A stretch of DNA of 64,000 bases, from positions 1,550,001-1,614,000 of the forward strand of contig NZ_CP021731.1 of the NCBI RefSeq assembly GCF_003628555.1, written 5' to 3'. Below are positions 16,834-25,917 of the stretch, piece after piece. This DNA is from Azoarcus sp. DN11. GTDB lineage: Bacteria; Pseudomonadota; Gammaproteobacteria; Burkholderiales; Rhodocyclaceae. The notes beneath the pieces were generated by a model. It saw nothing but the letters and a program-made list of their open reading frames with translations. It was not told where the DNA came from and did no database searches. The position numbers and the translations under genes were made by a program. Position 1 is the first letter of the stretch. Each line of letters begins with the position of its first letter.

Positions 16834-19014
16834 TCAGTTCTTCGCCGCCGCGCCGGCGCGCGTGGGCACCGGCTTGATCGGGATGTAATAGCCATCGGCG
16901 CCGATCGGCGTGATCGGGAGCCCGGCCTTGTCGCGGCGCTTGCGTTCCTGTGCAAGCGGCGGGCAGGCGTGGTCGTCCGTATACAGGATCATGCAGTCGA
17001 GGCAGTGCAGGCACTCGCGGTGGTCGATGCGCCCGTCCTCGTCGATCGCCTGCGAACCGCAGCCGACCGCGCAGGCCTTGCAGCTGGCGCATTCCTGCTT
17101 GCGCTTGAGTCCGAACCAGCGGAAGGTCGAGGGCATCGCGAGCGAAGCGCCGAGCGGGCACAGGTACTTGCAGAACGGCCGTTCGATGAAGATCGACAGC
17201 CCCAGCAGTCCGGCCGCGAACAGGGTGTAGGGCCAGCTGCGGTTGAACAGGCCGACGAGGAAAGTGGTCTTGAAGGGTTCGACCTCGGCGAGCTTCTCGG
17301 CCAGCCCCATCGAGAACATGGACACGGTCAGCAGCCCGAAGAACACGAAATACTTCACCCACTTCAGCCGGTTGTGCCAATGCCGCGGCAACTGGAACTG
17401 GAAGCGCTTGAGGCCCACGGCACCGCCGACCTTGTAAAGCAGTTCCGACAGCGAGCCGAAGGGGCACAGCCAGCCGCAGAAGAGGCCGCGTCCCCAGACG
17501 AACACCGTGACGATGATGAAGATCCAGAACAGGAAGATGAAGGGGTCCGACAGGAACAGTTCCCACTGCCAGTGCAGCAGCAGGGCATGGAACCAGGTGA
17601 GCACCTGCGTGATCGAGGGCTGCGCGAGCATGCCGAAGCCGACGAAGCCGATGCTGATGATCCATCCCGCGTACTTGAAGGCGTTGACCGGCCACTTGTT
17701 CTTGCGCGTCGCGCGACGCGTGAGTTTGTCGCGGAAGGCGTAGACGGTGGCGACGGCGATCAGCAGCGCGGCGAAGAGCGCGATCTCGACCGCGCGCGTC
17801 TTCCACACGCGCACCCAAGGCGCGTCCGGCTTGACGACCTGGGGACGGCCGCCCTGCAGGTACTGCGCCGGCAGCCAGTATTCGGTATCGAAGTTCGCGA
17901 AGCTGCGCGCGCCGGTGGCGCGATCGACGCGGTTGCCGAGGAAGACGAATTTCCACGGATAGGCCGCCGAGAACGCCTTCGAGCGCACGATGAAGATCGA
18001 CGATTCGGTGAAGGCCGGCGCGCCCGGAGCGGCGATCCCATAGAGGTTGGTGGCGTCGGTATCGCGGAAGGTGAAGGCGTCCCCACCCTGGCGCACCTGC
18101 ACGCGGTCGTAGATGCCGCCGCGCACGAAACCGGAGCCCTTGAATGACTGGGTGCCGCCGGTACGGATCACGAAGAGCGCCTGTTCGCCTTCCTTGAGGC
18201 TGGACATCAGGCTGTTGTACGGGCCGTCACCGAGAATCGCGCGGCCGATGTCGGGCTGGTTGAGGTAACCGAACCACAATTCGATGAACGGGTCTGCGCT
18301 GCGCGCGAGACCGGCCTGTTCGGCCGTCACGAGAACGCGCTGCACGCTGCCTTCGCGGACGAGCGTGGCCCAGTCCGGTTTCGTCCCGGTCTGGACGAAC
18401 TTGGCCTGTTCGCGGATTGTCGGCTTCAGGATGCCGACCTGGCGCGCGATCGACGTGCCCGAGGTCATCATCACCTGGTTCTGCGAGATCACCGTGACGG
18501 TTGCGCCCGAGATCGCGTCGAGACCGACGATGTTTTCCTCCGGCCGCGAGCGGCCGATCTCGATGTTGTTGCCGACGAACTGGCCCAGGTACTGCTGGTT
18601 GAAGCGGACCAGGGACGATTCGGGAATGCCCAGCAGCAAGATGGGCTCCGAGTGCTTGAGGATCTTGACGCCGACGAACTTCCCGGCGGTGTCCATGCCG
18701 ATCAGCGTGATCACCGGCTTGCCGGAATATGCCGGGGTATCGGTGATGTCGGTGGACAACATCACATAGCCGACGAGCTTCTTCTTGCCGCCTTCCTCCA
18801 CGTACCCCTCCACGTACGAAGGCTGGCCCTTGCGTTCCGAAAAACTGGTCGCACCGGGCAGCACTTCCGCGCACGGCGCGTATTTGCACAGATCGGGGGA
18901 AGTGTTCAGTTCGTCCGGAAGCTTGGCCTCATAGGTGTTGGCGAGCGCCAGGGACGCAAGAGACGAGAGCAGCAGGGGGAGCAGGGTGTTGCGCAGTGCA
19001 GCCAGGAGTTTCAT
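16834..19014 (-). CDS. nosR: NosR, membrane flavo-iron-sulfur protein of N2O respiration
   Basis: NosR supplies electrons to NosZ from the quinol pool and is needed for nosZ expression and activity. The 726-residue product has a signal peptide and a periplasmic FMN-binding domain with the flavin-attachment motif DAISGATVT. Five to six membrane helices follow. Two C-x-x-x-C-P motifs are present (CGWLCPFG and CKYLCPLGA). At the C-terminal cytoplasmic end are two ferredoxin-like clusters, CASCKACAVGC and CLHCLDCMI. The ATG at 19014 is preferred over an in-frame ATG at 19026. An FNR-like box lies 64 bases upstream, and a terminator separates it from nosZ. Confidence 0.95.
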   Translation of the reverse strand: MKLLAALRNTLLPLLLSSLASLALANTYEAKLPDELNTSPDLCKYAPCAEVLPGATSFSERKGQPSYVEGYVEEGGKKKLVGYVMLSTDITDTPAYSGKPVITLIGMDTAGKFVGVKILKHSEPILLLGIPESSLVRFNQQYLGQFVGNNIEIGRSRPEENIVGLDAISGATVTVISQNQVMMTSGTSIARQVGILKPTIREQAKFVQTGTKPDWATLVREGSVQRVLVTAEQAGLARSADPFIELWFGYLNQPDIGRAILGDGPYNSLMSSLKEGEQALFVIRTGGTQSFKGSGFVRGGIYDRVQVRQGGDAFTFRDTDATNLYGIAAPGAPAFTESSIFIVRSKAFSAAYPWKFVFLGNRVDRATGARSFANFDTEYWLPAQYLQGGRPQVVKPDAPWVRVWKTRAVEIALFAALLIAVATVYAFRDKLTRRATRKNKWPVNAFKYAGWIISIGFVGFGMLAQPSITQVLTWFHALLLHWQWELFLSDPFIFLFWIFIIVTVFVWGRGLFCGWLCPFGSLSELLYKVGGAVGLKRFQFQLPRHWHNRLKWVKYFVFFGLLTVSMFSMGLAEKLAEVEPFKTTFLVGLFNRSWPYTLFAAGLLGLSIFIERPFCKYLCPLGASLAMPSTFRWFGLKRKQECASCKACAVGCGSQAIDEDGRIDHRECLHCLDCMILYTDDHACPPLAQERKRRDKAGLPITPIGADGYYIPIKPVPTRAGAAAKN

Positions 19015-19071
19015 CGGACTTACCATTTGGCGGGACTGGAGCCAGTCTACGAAATGCCCCTTCGTGTGTAA

Positions 19072-19085
19072 TTGTTTCTGGTCAA
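19072..19085 (-). promoter_or_regulatory. FNR/DNR-type box upstream of nosR
   Basis: TTGTT-TCTG-GTCAA matches the FNR/DNR consensus TTGAT-N4-ATCAA at 8 of 10 positions. Its centre is 64 bases before the nosR ATG. With the usual -41.5 position the transcript would start about 22 bases before the gene. The spacing equals that of the perfect box ahead of the hemerythrin operon at 38158. Confidence 0.6.
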
Positions 19086-19117
19086 TTTGGGCAAATGTAA
19101 ATTGCGTGCCGGATGCG

Positions 19118-19144
19118 AAAAAAAGGAGGGGCGCAAAGCCCCTC
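19118..19144 (-). terminator. Rho-independent terminator after nosZ
   Basis: On the minus strand a GAGGGGC stem (19138-19144 with 19126-19132) with a five-base loop is followed by CC and a run of seven T (19124-19118). It lies 90 bases below the nosZ stop and above the nosR promoter, so nosZ is largely a separate transcript from nosR-nosDFYL. Confidence 0.85.
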
Positions 19145-19235
19145 GAAATGTCACCCATCGGTACCTCCATGAAAGAAGGCACTCACCTGCGCCAGAGCCT
19201 GCTTCGCCCCGGCGCAGTCCGGCTGGAGGCCTTTG

Positions 19236-21185
19236 TCAGGCCTCGACGATCATGCGGCTGCGCATCTCCAGGTGCAGGGCGTGGCAGAAGTGCGTGCAGT
19301 AGCACCAGTAGACGCCGGGCTTGTCAGCCTTGAACGTGACCGACTTGGTCTCCTGCGGGTTCACGATGAAGTTGATGTCGTACTTCGGGATCGCGAAGCC
19401 GTGCGTCAGGTCCTCGACCTTGTCGTGGTTGGTCAGGATGATCGTGACCTCGTCGCCCTTCTTCAGCTTGAACTCGGGCAGGCTGTAGGCGGGGGCCTGG
19501 CTGGTCAGCTTGACCGTGACCTTCTTGCCGTCCCGGAACACGCCGCTGTCCTTGAACTCCTTCACCGCGTTCGGGAAGTCGTCCATGTTGTAGATCTGGC
19601 GCGTCTTGATGATGTCGCGGCGGATCACGATGGAGTCGTGCGGCTCGGACAGCACCGAGTGGTCGGCCACCAGCTTCATCTTGTCGCCGCTGATGTCGAT
19701 CATCTGGGCCGTTTCGGGGTGCAGCGGGCCCACGGGCAGGAAGCGGTCCTTGGAGAACTTGTTGTCCGAGATGAAGTATTTGCCGTCGGATTCCTTCGTC
19801 TCGCCCATCGACGTGAAGCCGTGGCCCGGCTGGTAATGCACGTCGATGCGGTCGACGACGACGGTGACGTTCTTGTCGCCCTTGTAGGCCTTGATCGCGG
19901 CCTCGACGTTCCACTTCACGATCTGGCTGTCGAGGAACAGGGTGGTGTAGGCGTTGCCCTTGTTGTCGAACCCGGTGTGCAGGGGGCCGAGGCCGATTTC
20001 CGGTTCGGCAACGACGGTGTCGCGCGGTTCCTTGAGTTCACCGTCGAACCATTTCAGCACCAGCTCATGCTCGATCACCGAGGCGGTGGGCGACAGCTTG
20101 CCCGAGCAGGCGTAATACTTGCCGTCCGGGCTGATGTTCACGCCGTGCGGGTTCTTCGGGATCGGGACGTAGCAGGTCAGCGCGGTCTTCGGGTCGGCGT
20201 TCGACGCCTTGCGGCCGTCGACGACAGGAACCTTGGAATCGCCGATGTAAGTGACCTTGCCGGCCTTGACGGCTTCCTCGATCCGGGCGACGTGGAAGAA
20301 CAGGCAGGCGTCGCGTTCGGCCGCCATCATGTCCGGGTAATGGACACCCATCTCGGTGTTGTACTGGTTGGTCGCCGCGAGCTTGCCGTCGTACGAGGTC
20401 GCAACGAGGTCGCAGTTGCCGTCGATCAGCACCTGCCAGCGCACCTGCATCGATTCGCTATCCACGCAGGTGAAGAGCGAGCGGTATTCGTCGATCTTGT
20501 CCATGTTCTTGCCGACGTTCGGCAAGGGAATGGAAAACTCGGCGCCGCAGAAGACGCGGGTGGTGTAGTTGATCGCGGCGTCGACCGGGTCGCGCTTGTC
20601 CGGGAACGTGCCGTGATAGCCCTGGATGTTGGGAATCTCGGTGATCTTGTCGCACTCCATCGTGTCGAGGCGCACGCGCGCAATGCGGCCGTGGATCTTG
20701 TCGTTCACGAACAGGTACTTGCCGTCGTACGTACCATCCTTGTACGAGGGGTGGACGTGGTGCGTGTCGCCGGTCTGGTACTTGAGGCTGCCGTCGGGCT
20801 TGGTGCCGATGATCGCCTTCGATTCGTTGGTGATGCCCCAGCCGACGAGGCAGTCGGTGTTGAAGACCGGGATGCATTTCAGTTCGCGGCCCGACGGGAG
20901 GCCATAAACGCGCACGTTGCCCGAATGGCCGCCGCTCGAGAAGGAGTAGTAGGTGTCGAGCTGGCCCGGAGCGACCTCGTACTTGCCGAGCTCAGCCGCC
21001 TCGGCCGCGGGGTGGGCTGCGGGAGCCGCTGCCGGAGCGGGAGCCTGTTCCTGCTTGCACGCCGCCAGGCCGACCGACAGACCTGCACCGGCAAGACCCG
21101 CGAATGCGGCGGTATTGAGGAATTTCCGGCGGCTCGGGTCGGGTTGACCGTCGAGTTGCTGGGCGTTGGTCTTGTCCTGGCTCAT
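19236..21185 (-). CDS. nosZ: Nitrous oxide reductase NosZ (clade I)
   Basis: NosZ is the periplasmic copper enzyme that reduces N2O to N2. The 649-residue protein has a Tat signal (SRRKFLNTAAFAG), a seven-bladed propeller with the CuZ histidines (for example GDTHHVHPS), and a C-terminal cupredoxin domain with the CuA motif CYCTHFCHALHLEM. The Tat signal and overall pattern fit clade I (typical denitrifiers). The signal ends GLAAC-K followed by a Pro/Ala linker, a possible lipobox. I chose the ATG at 21185 with GGAG upstream; a TTG seven codons earlier is unlikely. Confidence 0.97.
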   Translation of the reverse strand: MSQDKTNAQQLDGQPDPSRRKFLNTAAFAGLAGAGLSVGLAACKQEQAPAPAAAPAAHPAAEAAELGKYEVAPGQLDTYYSFSSGGHSGNVRVYGLPSGRELKCIPVFNTDCLVGWGITNESKAIIGTKPDGSLKYQTGDTHHVHPSYKDGTYDGKYLFVNDKIHGRIARVRLDTMECDKITEIPNIQGYHGTFPDKRDPVDAAINYTTRVFCGAEFSIPLPNVGKNMDKIDEYRSLFTCVDSESMQVRWQVLIDGNCDLVATSYDGKLAATNQYNTEMGVHYPDMMAAERDACLFFHVARIEEAVKAGKVTYIGDSKVPVVDGRKASNADPKTALTCYVPIPKNPHGVNISPDGKYYACSGKLSPTASVIEHELVLKWFDGELKEPRDTVVAEPEIGLGPLHTGFDNKGNAYTTLFLDSQIVKWNVEAAIKAYKGDKNVTVVVDRIDVHYQPGHGFTSMGETKESDGKYFISDNKFSKDRFLPVGPLHPETAQMIDISGDKMKLVADHSVLSEPHDSIVIRRDIIKTRQIYNMDDFPNAVKEFKDSGVFRDGKKVTVKLTSQAPAYSLPEFKLKKGDEVTIILTNHDKVEDLTHGFAIPKYDINFIVNPQETKSVTFKADKPGVYWCYCTHFCHALHLEMRSRMIVEA

Positions 21186-21315
21186 GTGATGGGCTCCGTT
21201 ATTCAAGCGTCGTTTGTTTTGCCGATGAAAGGTGTGCCGTTGTGGCGGCGCACGCGTGCAGGGCGGCCCGAATCGGGCGCTGCCGCAACTCTAGTGAGGT
21301 GGTGGCGGGGCGTCC

Positions 21316-21329
21316 TTGATTTGGGATAA
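21316..21329 (-). promoter_or_regulatory. Weak FNR-like half site upstream of nosZ
   Basis: One half site is exact: ATCAA when read on the minus strand, the complement of TTGAT at 21316-21320. The other half is poor, for 7 of 10 matches in total. Its centre is 137 bases before the nosZ ATG. It is the best candidate in this interval, but not convincing alone. Confidence 0.25.
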
Positions 21330-21386
21330 GGAAAACATCTCTCTGGGAAGGGTCAAAACGCCGGAGCGCGCCTGTGCAGGCGGCGT

Positions 21387-21914
21387 TCAGGCCGGCCGGA
21401 GGGAGACGAAAATCATCACCAGGAGCGGGGTCCACATCACCACCGGGACGCTGTAGACCATGTAGGTGACATGCAGCGCCTGGACCTCGTTGCCGAGCCG
21501 GAACTCGTCGCGGACGTCGAGATAGAGCGTGCGCAGTGCGACCGCATGAGCGAGCAGATGGGTGACGACGAGCGCGCCGAGGCTCGGCACGGCGAGGACG
21601 ACGGCCGAGGCCCATAGCGGGGCTGCCGCGCGGGCGGCGATGGCGAGCGCGCGGGGACGCGAGGGGGGCATTGCGTCGGCGGGGGTCGTCAGGCGCAGCA
21701 TGCCGGCGACGATGGTCACCGACACGAGTTCGGCGACGAACACCAGCAGCGCAATCCATTCCCAGTTCGCGCTGGCCGCGTCGAGCCGGTAGGCGGTGGC
21801 ATGGTCGCGCATGGCGAACTGGATCATGATGGGGGGAATCAGCGCGAATGGCAGCACCATCCGGCTGAACACACTGCTGCGCTTGGCTTGGGTCAAGAGG
21901 CCTCCGTCGGCCAC
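21387..21914 (-). CDS. Small multi-spanning membrane protein downstream of narL
   Basis: This is a 175-residue protein with about four hydrophobic segments: MVLPFALIPPIMIQF, WIALLVFVAELVSVTIVAGM, ASAVVLAVPSLGALVVTHLL and TYMVYSVPVVMWTPLLVMIF. It has no cysteine pairs or heme motif. The overall shape recalls Yip1/DUF1282-type proteins, but I cannot assign a family. It starts (GTG at 21914, or TTG at 21896 with GGAGG upstream) next to the narL stop, so it is probably in the narXL transcript. Confidence 0.65.
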   Translation of the reverse strand: MADGGLLTQAKRSSVFSRMVLPFALIPPIMIQFAMRDHATAYRLDAASANWEWIALLVFVAELVSVTIVAGMLRLTTPADAMPPSRPRALAIAARAAAPLWASAVVLAVPSLGALVVTHLLAHAVALRTLYLDVRDEFRLGNEVQALHVTYMVYSVPVVMWTPLLVMIFVSLRPA

Positions 21915-21917
21915 CTT

Positions 21918-22607
21918 TCAAAGCTGGGGATCCTGCACGATTCCCTGTTCGACCGCAAATACCGCCGCCTGCACGCGGCTCGACAGACCGAGTTTGCGCA
22001 GGATGTTCTGGACGTGGATCTTGACCGTGCTTTCCGCCAGATCGAGTGCGCGCGCGATTTCCTTGTTGCTGTGTCCGCGCGCGACGAGGACGAGGATTTC
22101 ACGCTCGCGCGGCGACAGCTTGTTCAGTTCGGAGGCGACCACCGCGGGGGCGGCCGTTTCGTGTGCGACCTTTGGCGATCCGCCGCGAACGCCCTGCACG
22201 AGCTTGCCCATCATCTGCGGCGAGATCACCGATTCGCCGGCTGCCGCTTTCGTGATCGCAGCGGTCAGCGTGTCGGCCTCGATGTTCTTCAGGAGGTAGC
22301 CGCAGGCTCCCGCGCGCAAGGTTTCGATGAGATCCTCGGCGTCCTCGGAGACGGTCAGCATCAGGACGTGCGCCTCCGGCGCCTCCTCGGTCATCATCGC
22401 CGCGGCGTCGCGGCCCGAGAGACCGGGCATGTGCAGGTCGAGCAGCACCACGTCGGGGCGCAGCCGCGCCGCCTGCTTGACCCCTTCCATCCCGTCGCCG
22501 GCCTCGCCGACGATCTCGAACTCCGGATGGAGTTGCAGCAGGGATTTGATGCCGCTGCGGAAGAGGGCATGGTCATCGACGAGGAGCACGCGGATCGGGG
22601 CGGGCAT
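21918..22607 (-). CDS. narL: Nitrate/nitrite response regulator NarL
   Basis: NarL is a two-component DNA-binding regulator that activates nitrate respiration genes when phosphorylated by NarX. It has 229 residues. The receiver domain has the acidic pocket LLVDDHALF, the phosphorylated Asp in VVLLDLHMPGLSG, and the switch Thr and Lys in MLTVSE and YLLKN. A LuxR/NarL helix-turn-helix follows: LSPREREILVLVARGHSNKE, then IARALDLAESTVKIHVQNI. Its ATG overlaps the narX stop by one base (ATGA type), so the pair is coupled. Confidence 0.93.
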   Translation of the reverse strand: MPAPIRVLLVDDHALFRSGIKSLLQLHPEFEIVGEAGDGMEGVKQAARLRPDVVLLDLHMPGLSGRDAAAMMTEEAPEAHVLMLTVSEDAEDLIETLRAGACGYLLKNIEADTLTAAITKAAAGESVISPQMMGKLVQGVRGGSPKVAHETAAPAVVASELNKLSPREREILVLVARGHSNKEIARALDLAESTVKIHVQNILRKLGLSSRVQAAVFAVEQGIVQDPQL

Positions 22608-24559
22608 CAGTGAGGTTCCTGGCTGACTCGGGGAAGGTCGAGGCGGACTTCGGTGCCGCGGCCGGGCGCCGAATGCAGGGAGAAGTCGCCGCCGATGCGC
22701 TGCGCGCGCTCGCGCATGACCTGCAGGCCGATGTGGTTTTCCTTGTCATGTGCGGTGCATCCGGCTTCGTCAAAGCCGATGCCGTCGTCGCGCACGACCA
22801 CCGTCAGCCCATGCACGCCGCGCCGCAGCGCGACGTGTACGGATTTCGCCTGGGCGTGCTTGCGCACGTTGGACAGGGTTTCCTGGACGATATAGAGCGC
22901 CTGTGTCTCGACCTCGGCGTCGAGCGGCGCACCACCGCCCTCGAGTTCGAGGTCCGTGGCGATGCCGGTCTGGTCGGAGAGCCGCCTGAGCGTGGCGCCG
23001 ATCGCGCCGGAGAGGTCCTGCTTCGCGACACGCGTGCGGAAATGCACCAGCAGCTCGCGCACGTCGTCGTAGCTCTCCTGGACGCCCTGGCGAAGCATGG
23101 CGAGGGTGCCCTGCGCCTGGCGCACGTCGTTGTGCCGCAGCGCGTCGTCGAGCATCTGCACCTGCAGGTTCATGAAGGCGAGGCCCTGGGCGATCGAGTC
23201 GTGCAATTCGCGGGCGAGCAGGTTGCGTTCCTCCGATACCGCGAGCTCGCGGTCGCTCGCGTGCAGGCGCTGGTTCTCGACCGCGATGCCGAGCTGCTGG
23301 CCCAGCGTTTCGAGGAGCTGGCGGTCGGAGTCCTCGAGGCGTTGCGCGTCGCGGAAATACAGGTTGTAGATGCCCAGGGTCTGCTGGTTGGCGCCGATCG
23401 GGATTGCGGCGACGGCCTTGAAGCCGGCGCGGTGGCACGCGCCGAGATCGAGTCCGGGATCGGGGCCGTCGAGTTTGCACACGAGCGAAGTACCGCCGCG
23501 GGCCGCCTGGCCGCACATGCATTCGCCACAGCTCAGCGTCGCCTCGAAGTCGATGAATTGCTCATCCAGCCCGGAATGCACGGTCATGCAAAGCTGGCTC
23601 GAATCCTTGTCGAGCAGCCGCGCGGAACTCGCCGTTGCGCCGCACAACTTCTGCACGCGCTGCAGGAAGCCGCGGCACAGGGCATCCACGTCCTGCGGTT
23701 GGCGCAGGAAGGCTGACATGTCGTAAAGGATCTCGAGCTGGCGGTTCTTTTCCTCGAGGCTGCGGGTCTTGACGTCGACCCGCTCCTCGAGCGTTTCGTA
23801 CAGCCCCTGCAGGTGGACGGCCATGCGGTTGAAGCCGTCGGACAGATCGCCGAATTCGTCGTTGCCGAGGACCGGGACGCGGACGCTGAAGTCTTCCTGC
23901 TCCATCCGCTTGATGCCGGTCTGCAGTTCCGATACGGGGCGGATCACGAGTACGAAGAAGAAACGGATCAGGAACAGCGTTCCGATCACCGCCAGCGCGA
24001 TCAGGCACACCTGCGAGGCCCGCAGGATGTCGGTGTTGCGCGCGTAGCTCTGTTCCATCTTCAGCACGACGGCGTTCATGCCGGTCACGAAGCCGCGGAT
24101 CGTGTCGTCGAACGCGGGGGGGTCCGCGGGGATGGTGAGGGCGTTGGATGGATCGAGCACGCCGTCGAGCAGCGGACGGACCCGTTGGGACCAGAATTCC
24201 ACCATCCGCTGCATGTCCGCGGGAATGGCGTTGTCGCGCGGGACGAACAGCGGGCGTTGCGGGTTGCCGTGGCGCAGTTCGTCGAGGATGAAGTCGAATT
24301 CGGCGACTTCCGTCCCGAGCGTCTCCCGGATGCGCACCGTGTCGGCCGGCGAAGCCTGCGGGGCGTGCGCGAGAAGGTGGCCGATGCGATGCATGCGCAT
24401 GCGCAGGCTGCCGGCGTCGTTGATCGCCGCGGCGGCGCCTTCGAGTTGCCAGGACATGAAGAGCGTGACCCCGATCGCCGTCAGGGCGACGAGGAAGAAC
24501 ACCAGCAGGATGCCGGTGATCTTGGTGCTGAGACTCTTGCCGAGGGGAAGCATGGACAT
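22607..24559 (-). CDS. narX: Nitrate/nitrite sensor histidine kinase NarX
   Basis: NarX is a membrane sensor kinase that detects periplasmic nitrate and nitrite. The 650-residue protein has a first membrane helix, a periplasmic helical domain with the P-box-like segment SLRMRMHRIGHLL, and a second helix near residues 160-180. A HAMP domain, a GAF-like domain with several cysteines (CGECMCGQA), a HisKA_3 phosphoacceptor (ARELHDSIAQGLAF) and a HATPase domain (VRDDGIGFDE, VMRERAQRIGG) follow. The start is ambiguous between ATG codons at 24559 and 24553; neither has a clear ribosome site. It is cotranscribed with narL. Confidence 0.92.
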   Translation of the reverse strand: MSMLPLGKSLSTKITGILLVFFLVALTAIGVTLFMSWQLEGAAAAINDAGSLRMRMHRIGHLLAHAPQASPADTVRIRETLGTEVAEFDFILDELRHGNPQRPLFVPRDNAIPADMQRMVEFWSQRVRPLLDGVLDPSNALTIPADPPAFDDTIRGFVTGMNAVVLKMEQSYARNTDILRASQVCLIALAVIGTLFLIRFFFVLVIRPVSELQTGIKRMEQEDFSVRVPVLGNDEFGDLSDGFNRMAVHLQGLYETLEERVDVKTRSLEEKNRQLEILYDMSAFLRQPQDVDALCRGFLQRVQKLCGATASSARLLDKDSSQLCMTVHSGLDEQFIDFEATLSCGECMCGQAARGGTSLVCKLDGPDPGLDLGACHRAGFKAVAAIPIGANQQTLGIYNLYFRDAQRLEDSDRQLLETLGQQLGIAVENQRLHASDRELAVSEERNLLARELHDSIAQGLAFMNLQVQMLDDALRHNDVRQAQGTLAMLRQGVQESYDDVRELLVHFRTRVAKQDLSGAIGATLRRLSDQTGIATDLELEGGGAPLDAEVETQALYIVQETLSNVRKHAQAKSVHVALRRGVHGLTVVVRDDGIGFDEAGCTAHDKENHIGLQVMRERAQRIGGDFSLHSAPGRGTEVRLDLPRVSQEPH

Positions 24560-24613
24560 TCGATGAAACAGGGTGGCGTGCAGACTACGACGCCTGCCGC
24601 CACCCCGCAAGTC

Positions 24614-24632
24614 GGGGGCGCCTGCCGCCCCC
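24614..24632 (-). terminator. GC hairpin after narI
   Basis: A 7-bp stem (GGGGGCG at 24614-24620 with 24626-24632, five-base loop) lies in the 87-base gap between narI and narX. No T run follows, so it may only weaken read-through into narXL. Confidence 0.4.
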
Positions 24633-24646
24633 GGAGGATGTCCGCC

Positions 24647-25354
24647 TCAGGCCGAAGCGGGCGCCTTGATGCGCCGCTTGGAGCGCACGATCTGGTAGGC
24701 GCGGCCGACGTAGCTCAGCGGCGCGGTGAGAATGTGCACGAGGCGAGTGAAGGGAAACATCAGGAACACCGTCATCCCCAGCACCAGGTGGAAGCGGAAC
24801 ACCGGCTCCACCGAGGCGAGCAGCTCCGGTTTCGGCTGGAGGGTGAGCACGCTCTGCACCCAGCCCGCCAGCGCCAGCATCACGTCCGGATTGCCGTGGT
24901 TGGCATGTCCGATCGACACCGGCAGCGTCGACAGGCCGGCTACCAGCGTCAGCAGCAGCCAGCTCAGGATGAAGGCATCCATGCGGCGGCCGGCGGCGCG
25001 CACGCGCGGGTTGAACATGCGGCGCAGCCACAGGATCGCACCGCCGATCAGGCACATCGCGCCGAACACGCTGCCGGCGACGATCGCGATCCACTGGTGC
25101 TGCAGGTCGGTGACGCCCAGCCCGACCCACAGCGCGTGCGGCAGCACGAGGCCGGCGAAGTGCCCGGCGAAGATCGACAGGATGCCGACGTGGAACAGGT
25201 TGCTCGCGATCCACATGTTGCTCTTCGACAGCAGCTGCGAGGAGTCAGTCTTCCACGTGTACTGCTCGTTGTCGTAGCGGATCCAGCTGCCGATCGCGAA
25301 CACCGAGAGCGCGATGTAGGGATAGATCCCGAAGAAGAAGTTGATTGCGTTCAT
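24647..25354 (-). CDS. narI: Respiratory nitrate reductase gamma subunit NarI
   Basis: NarI is the membrane cytochrome b subunit (235 residues, five helices) that oxidises quinol and passes electrons through two b hemes to NarH. It starts MNAINFFFGIYPYIALSVFA. Histidine heme ligands appear in LFHVGILSIFAGHFAGL and in the last two helices (FRFHLVLGMTVFL, FTRLVHILTAP). Nine bases separate it from narJ. It is the last gene of narKKGHJI. Confidence 0.95.
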   Translation of the reverse strand: MNAINFFFGIYPYIALSVFAIGSWIRYDNEQYTWKTDSSQLLSKSNMWIASNLFHVGILSIFAGHFAGLVLPHALWVGLGVTDLQHQWIAIVAGSVFGAMCLIGGAILWLRRMFNPRVRAAGRRMDAFILSWLLLTLVAGLSTLPVSIGHANHGNPDVMLALAGWVQSVLTLQPKPELLASVEPVFRFHLVLGMTVFLMFPFTRLVHILTAPLSYVGRAYQIVRSKRRIKAPASA

Positions 25355-25363
25355 GTCGTCTCC

Positions 25364-25906
25364 TCAGGCAGCCAGGCGGGTCAGGCTGCCCTGTTTCTCC
25401 ACGATCCGGACCAGCGGCGCGTACGGGCTGGCGGATTTTTCCAGGTTGTCGGCGAGCACCTTGAGCACTTTCGCGACGTCGCCGAGGAAGATCCAGGCTT
25501 CGCCGATGCTCAGCGTCGAGCAGAACTCCAGCATCACCGGCAGGTAATCCGGGAGTTCCTTCTCGTCGGCCTGCAGGCCGTAGCTGCGGTAGAACTCGCC
25601 GAGGTCGATCAGCGCCGGTCCGCGCGTTTTTTCCTCGCCGAAGAGGTGGTGCGTCAGGTGCAGGCTGTGTTCGGCCGTGAGGTCGAAGCACTGCACGTAG
25701 GCGCCTTGCAGCTCCAGCGGGTCGGAGGCGAGCAGCATCGCGATGAAGTCGGCGATGCCGCGGTACTCCTCGACGCTGAGGGCGGTTTCCTCGTCGAGCG
25801 ACTCGACGAAGGCGTACGGGTCCTTTCCGGCGAGCTCGCGCAGGTCGGCGAGGAGGCTGTCGGTCGGGTAGTCGAGCAGGGCGGCCAGCAGGCGGAAGAT
25901 TTTCAT
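25364..25906 (-). CDS. narJ: Nitrate reductase molybdenum cofactor assembly chaperone NarJ
   Basis: NarJ is a cytoplasmic TorD-family chaperone that holds apo-NarGH while the molybdenum cofactor and the FS0 cluster are inserted. The 180-residue all-helical protein starts MKIFRLLAALLDYPTDSL and has the conserved YVQCFDLTAEHSLHLTHHL segment and the DLGEFYRSYGLQ motif. The ATG at 25906 is 11 bases after narH, with a GGAGAC-type site; longer in-frame extensions are spurious. Confidence 0.95.
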   Translation of the reverse strand: MKIFRLLAALLDYPTDSLLADLRELAGKDPYAFVESLDEETALSVEEYRGIADFIAMLLASDPLELQGAYVQCFDLTAEHSLHLTHHLFGEEKTRGPALIDLGEFYRSYGLQADEKELPDYLPVMLEFCSTLSIGEAWIFLGDVAKVLKVLADNLEKSASPYAPLVRIVEKQGSLTRLAA

Positions 25907-25917
25907 CGTTGTCTCCT

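Noticed and set aside
19233..21329. 698-codon plus-strand frame opposite nosZ
   Set aside because: Antisense shadow; nosZ with all copper motifs occupies the other strand.
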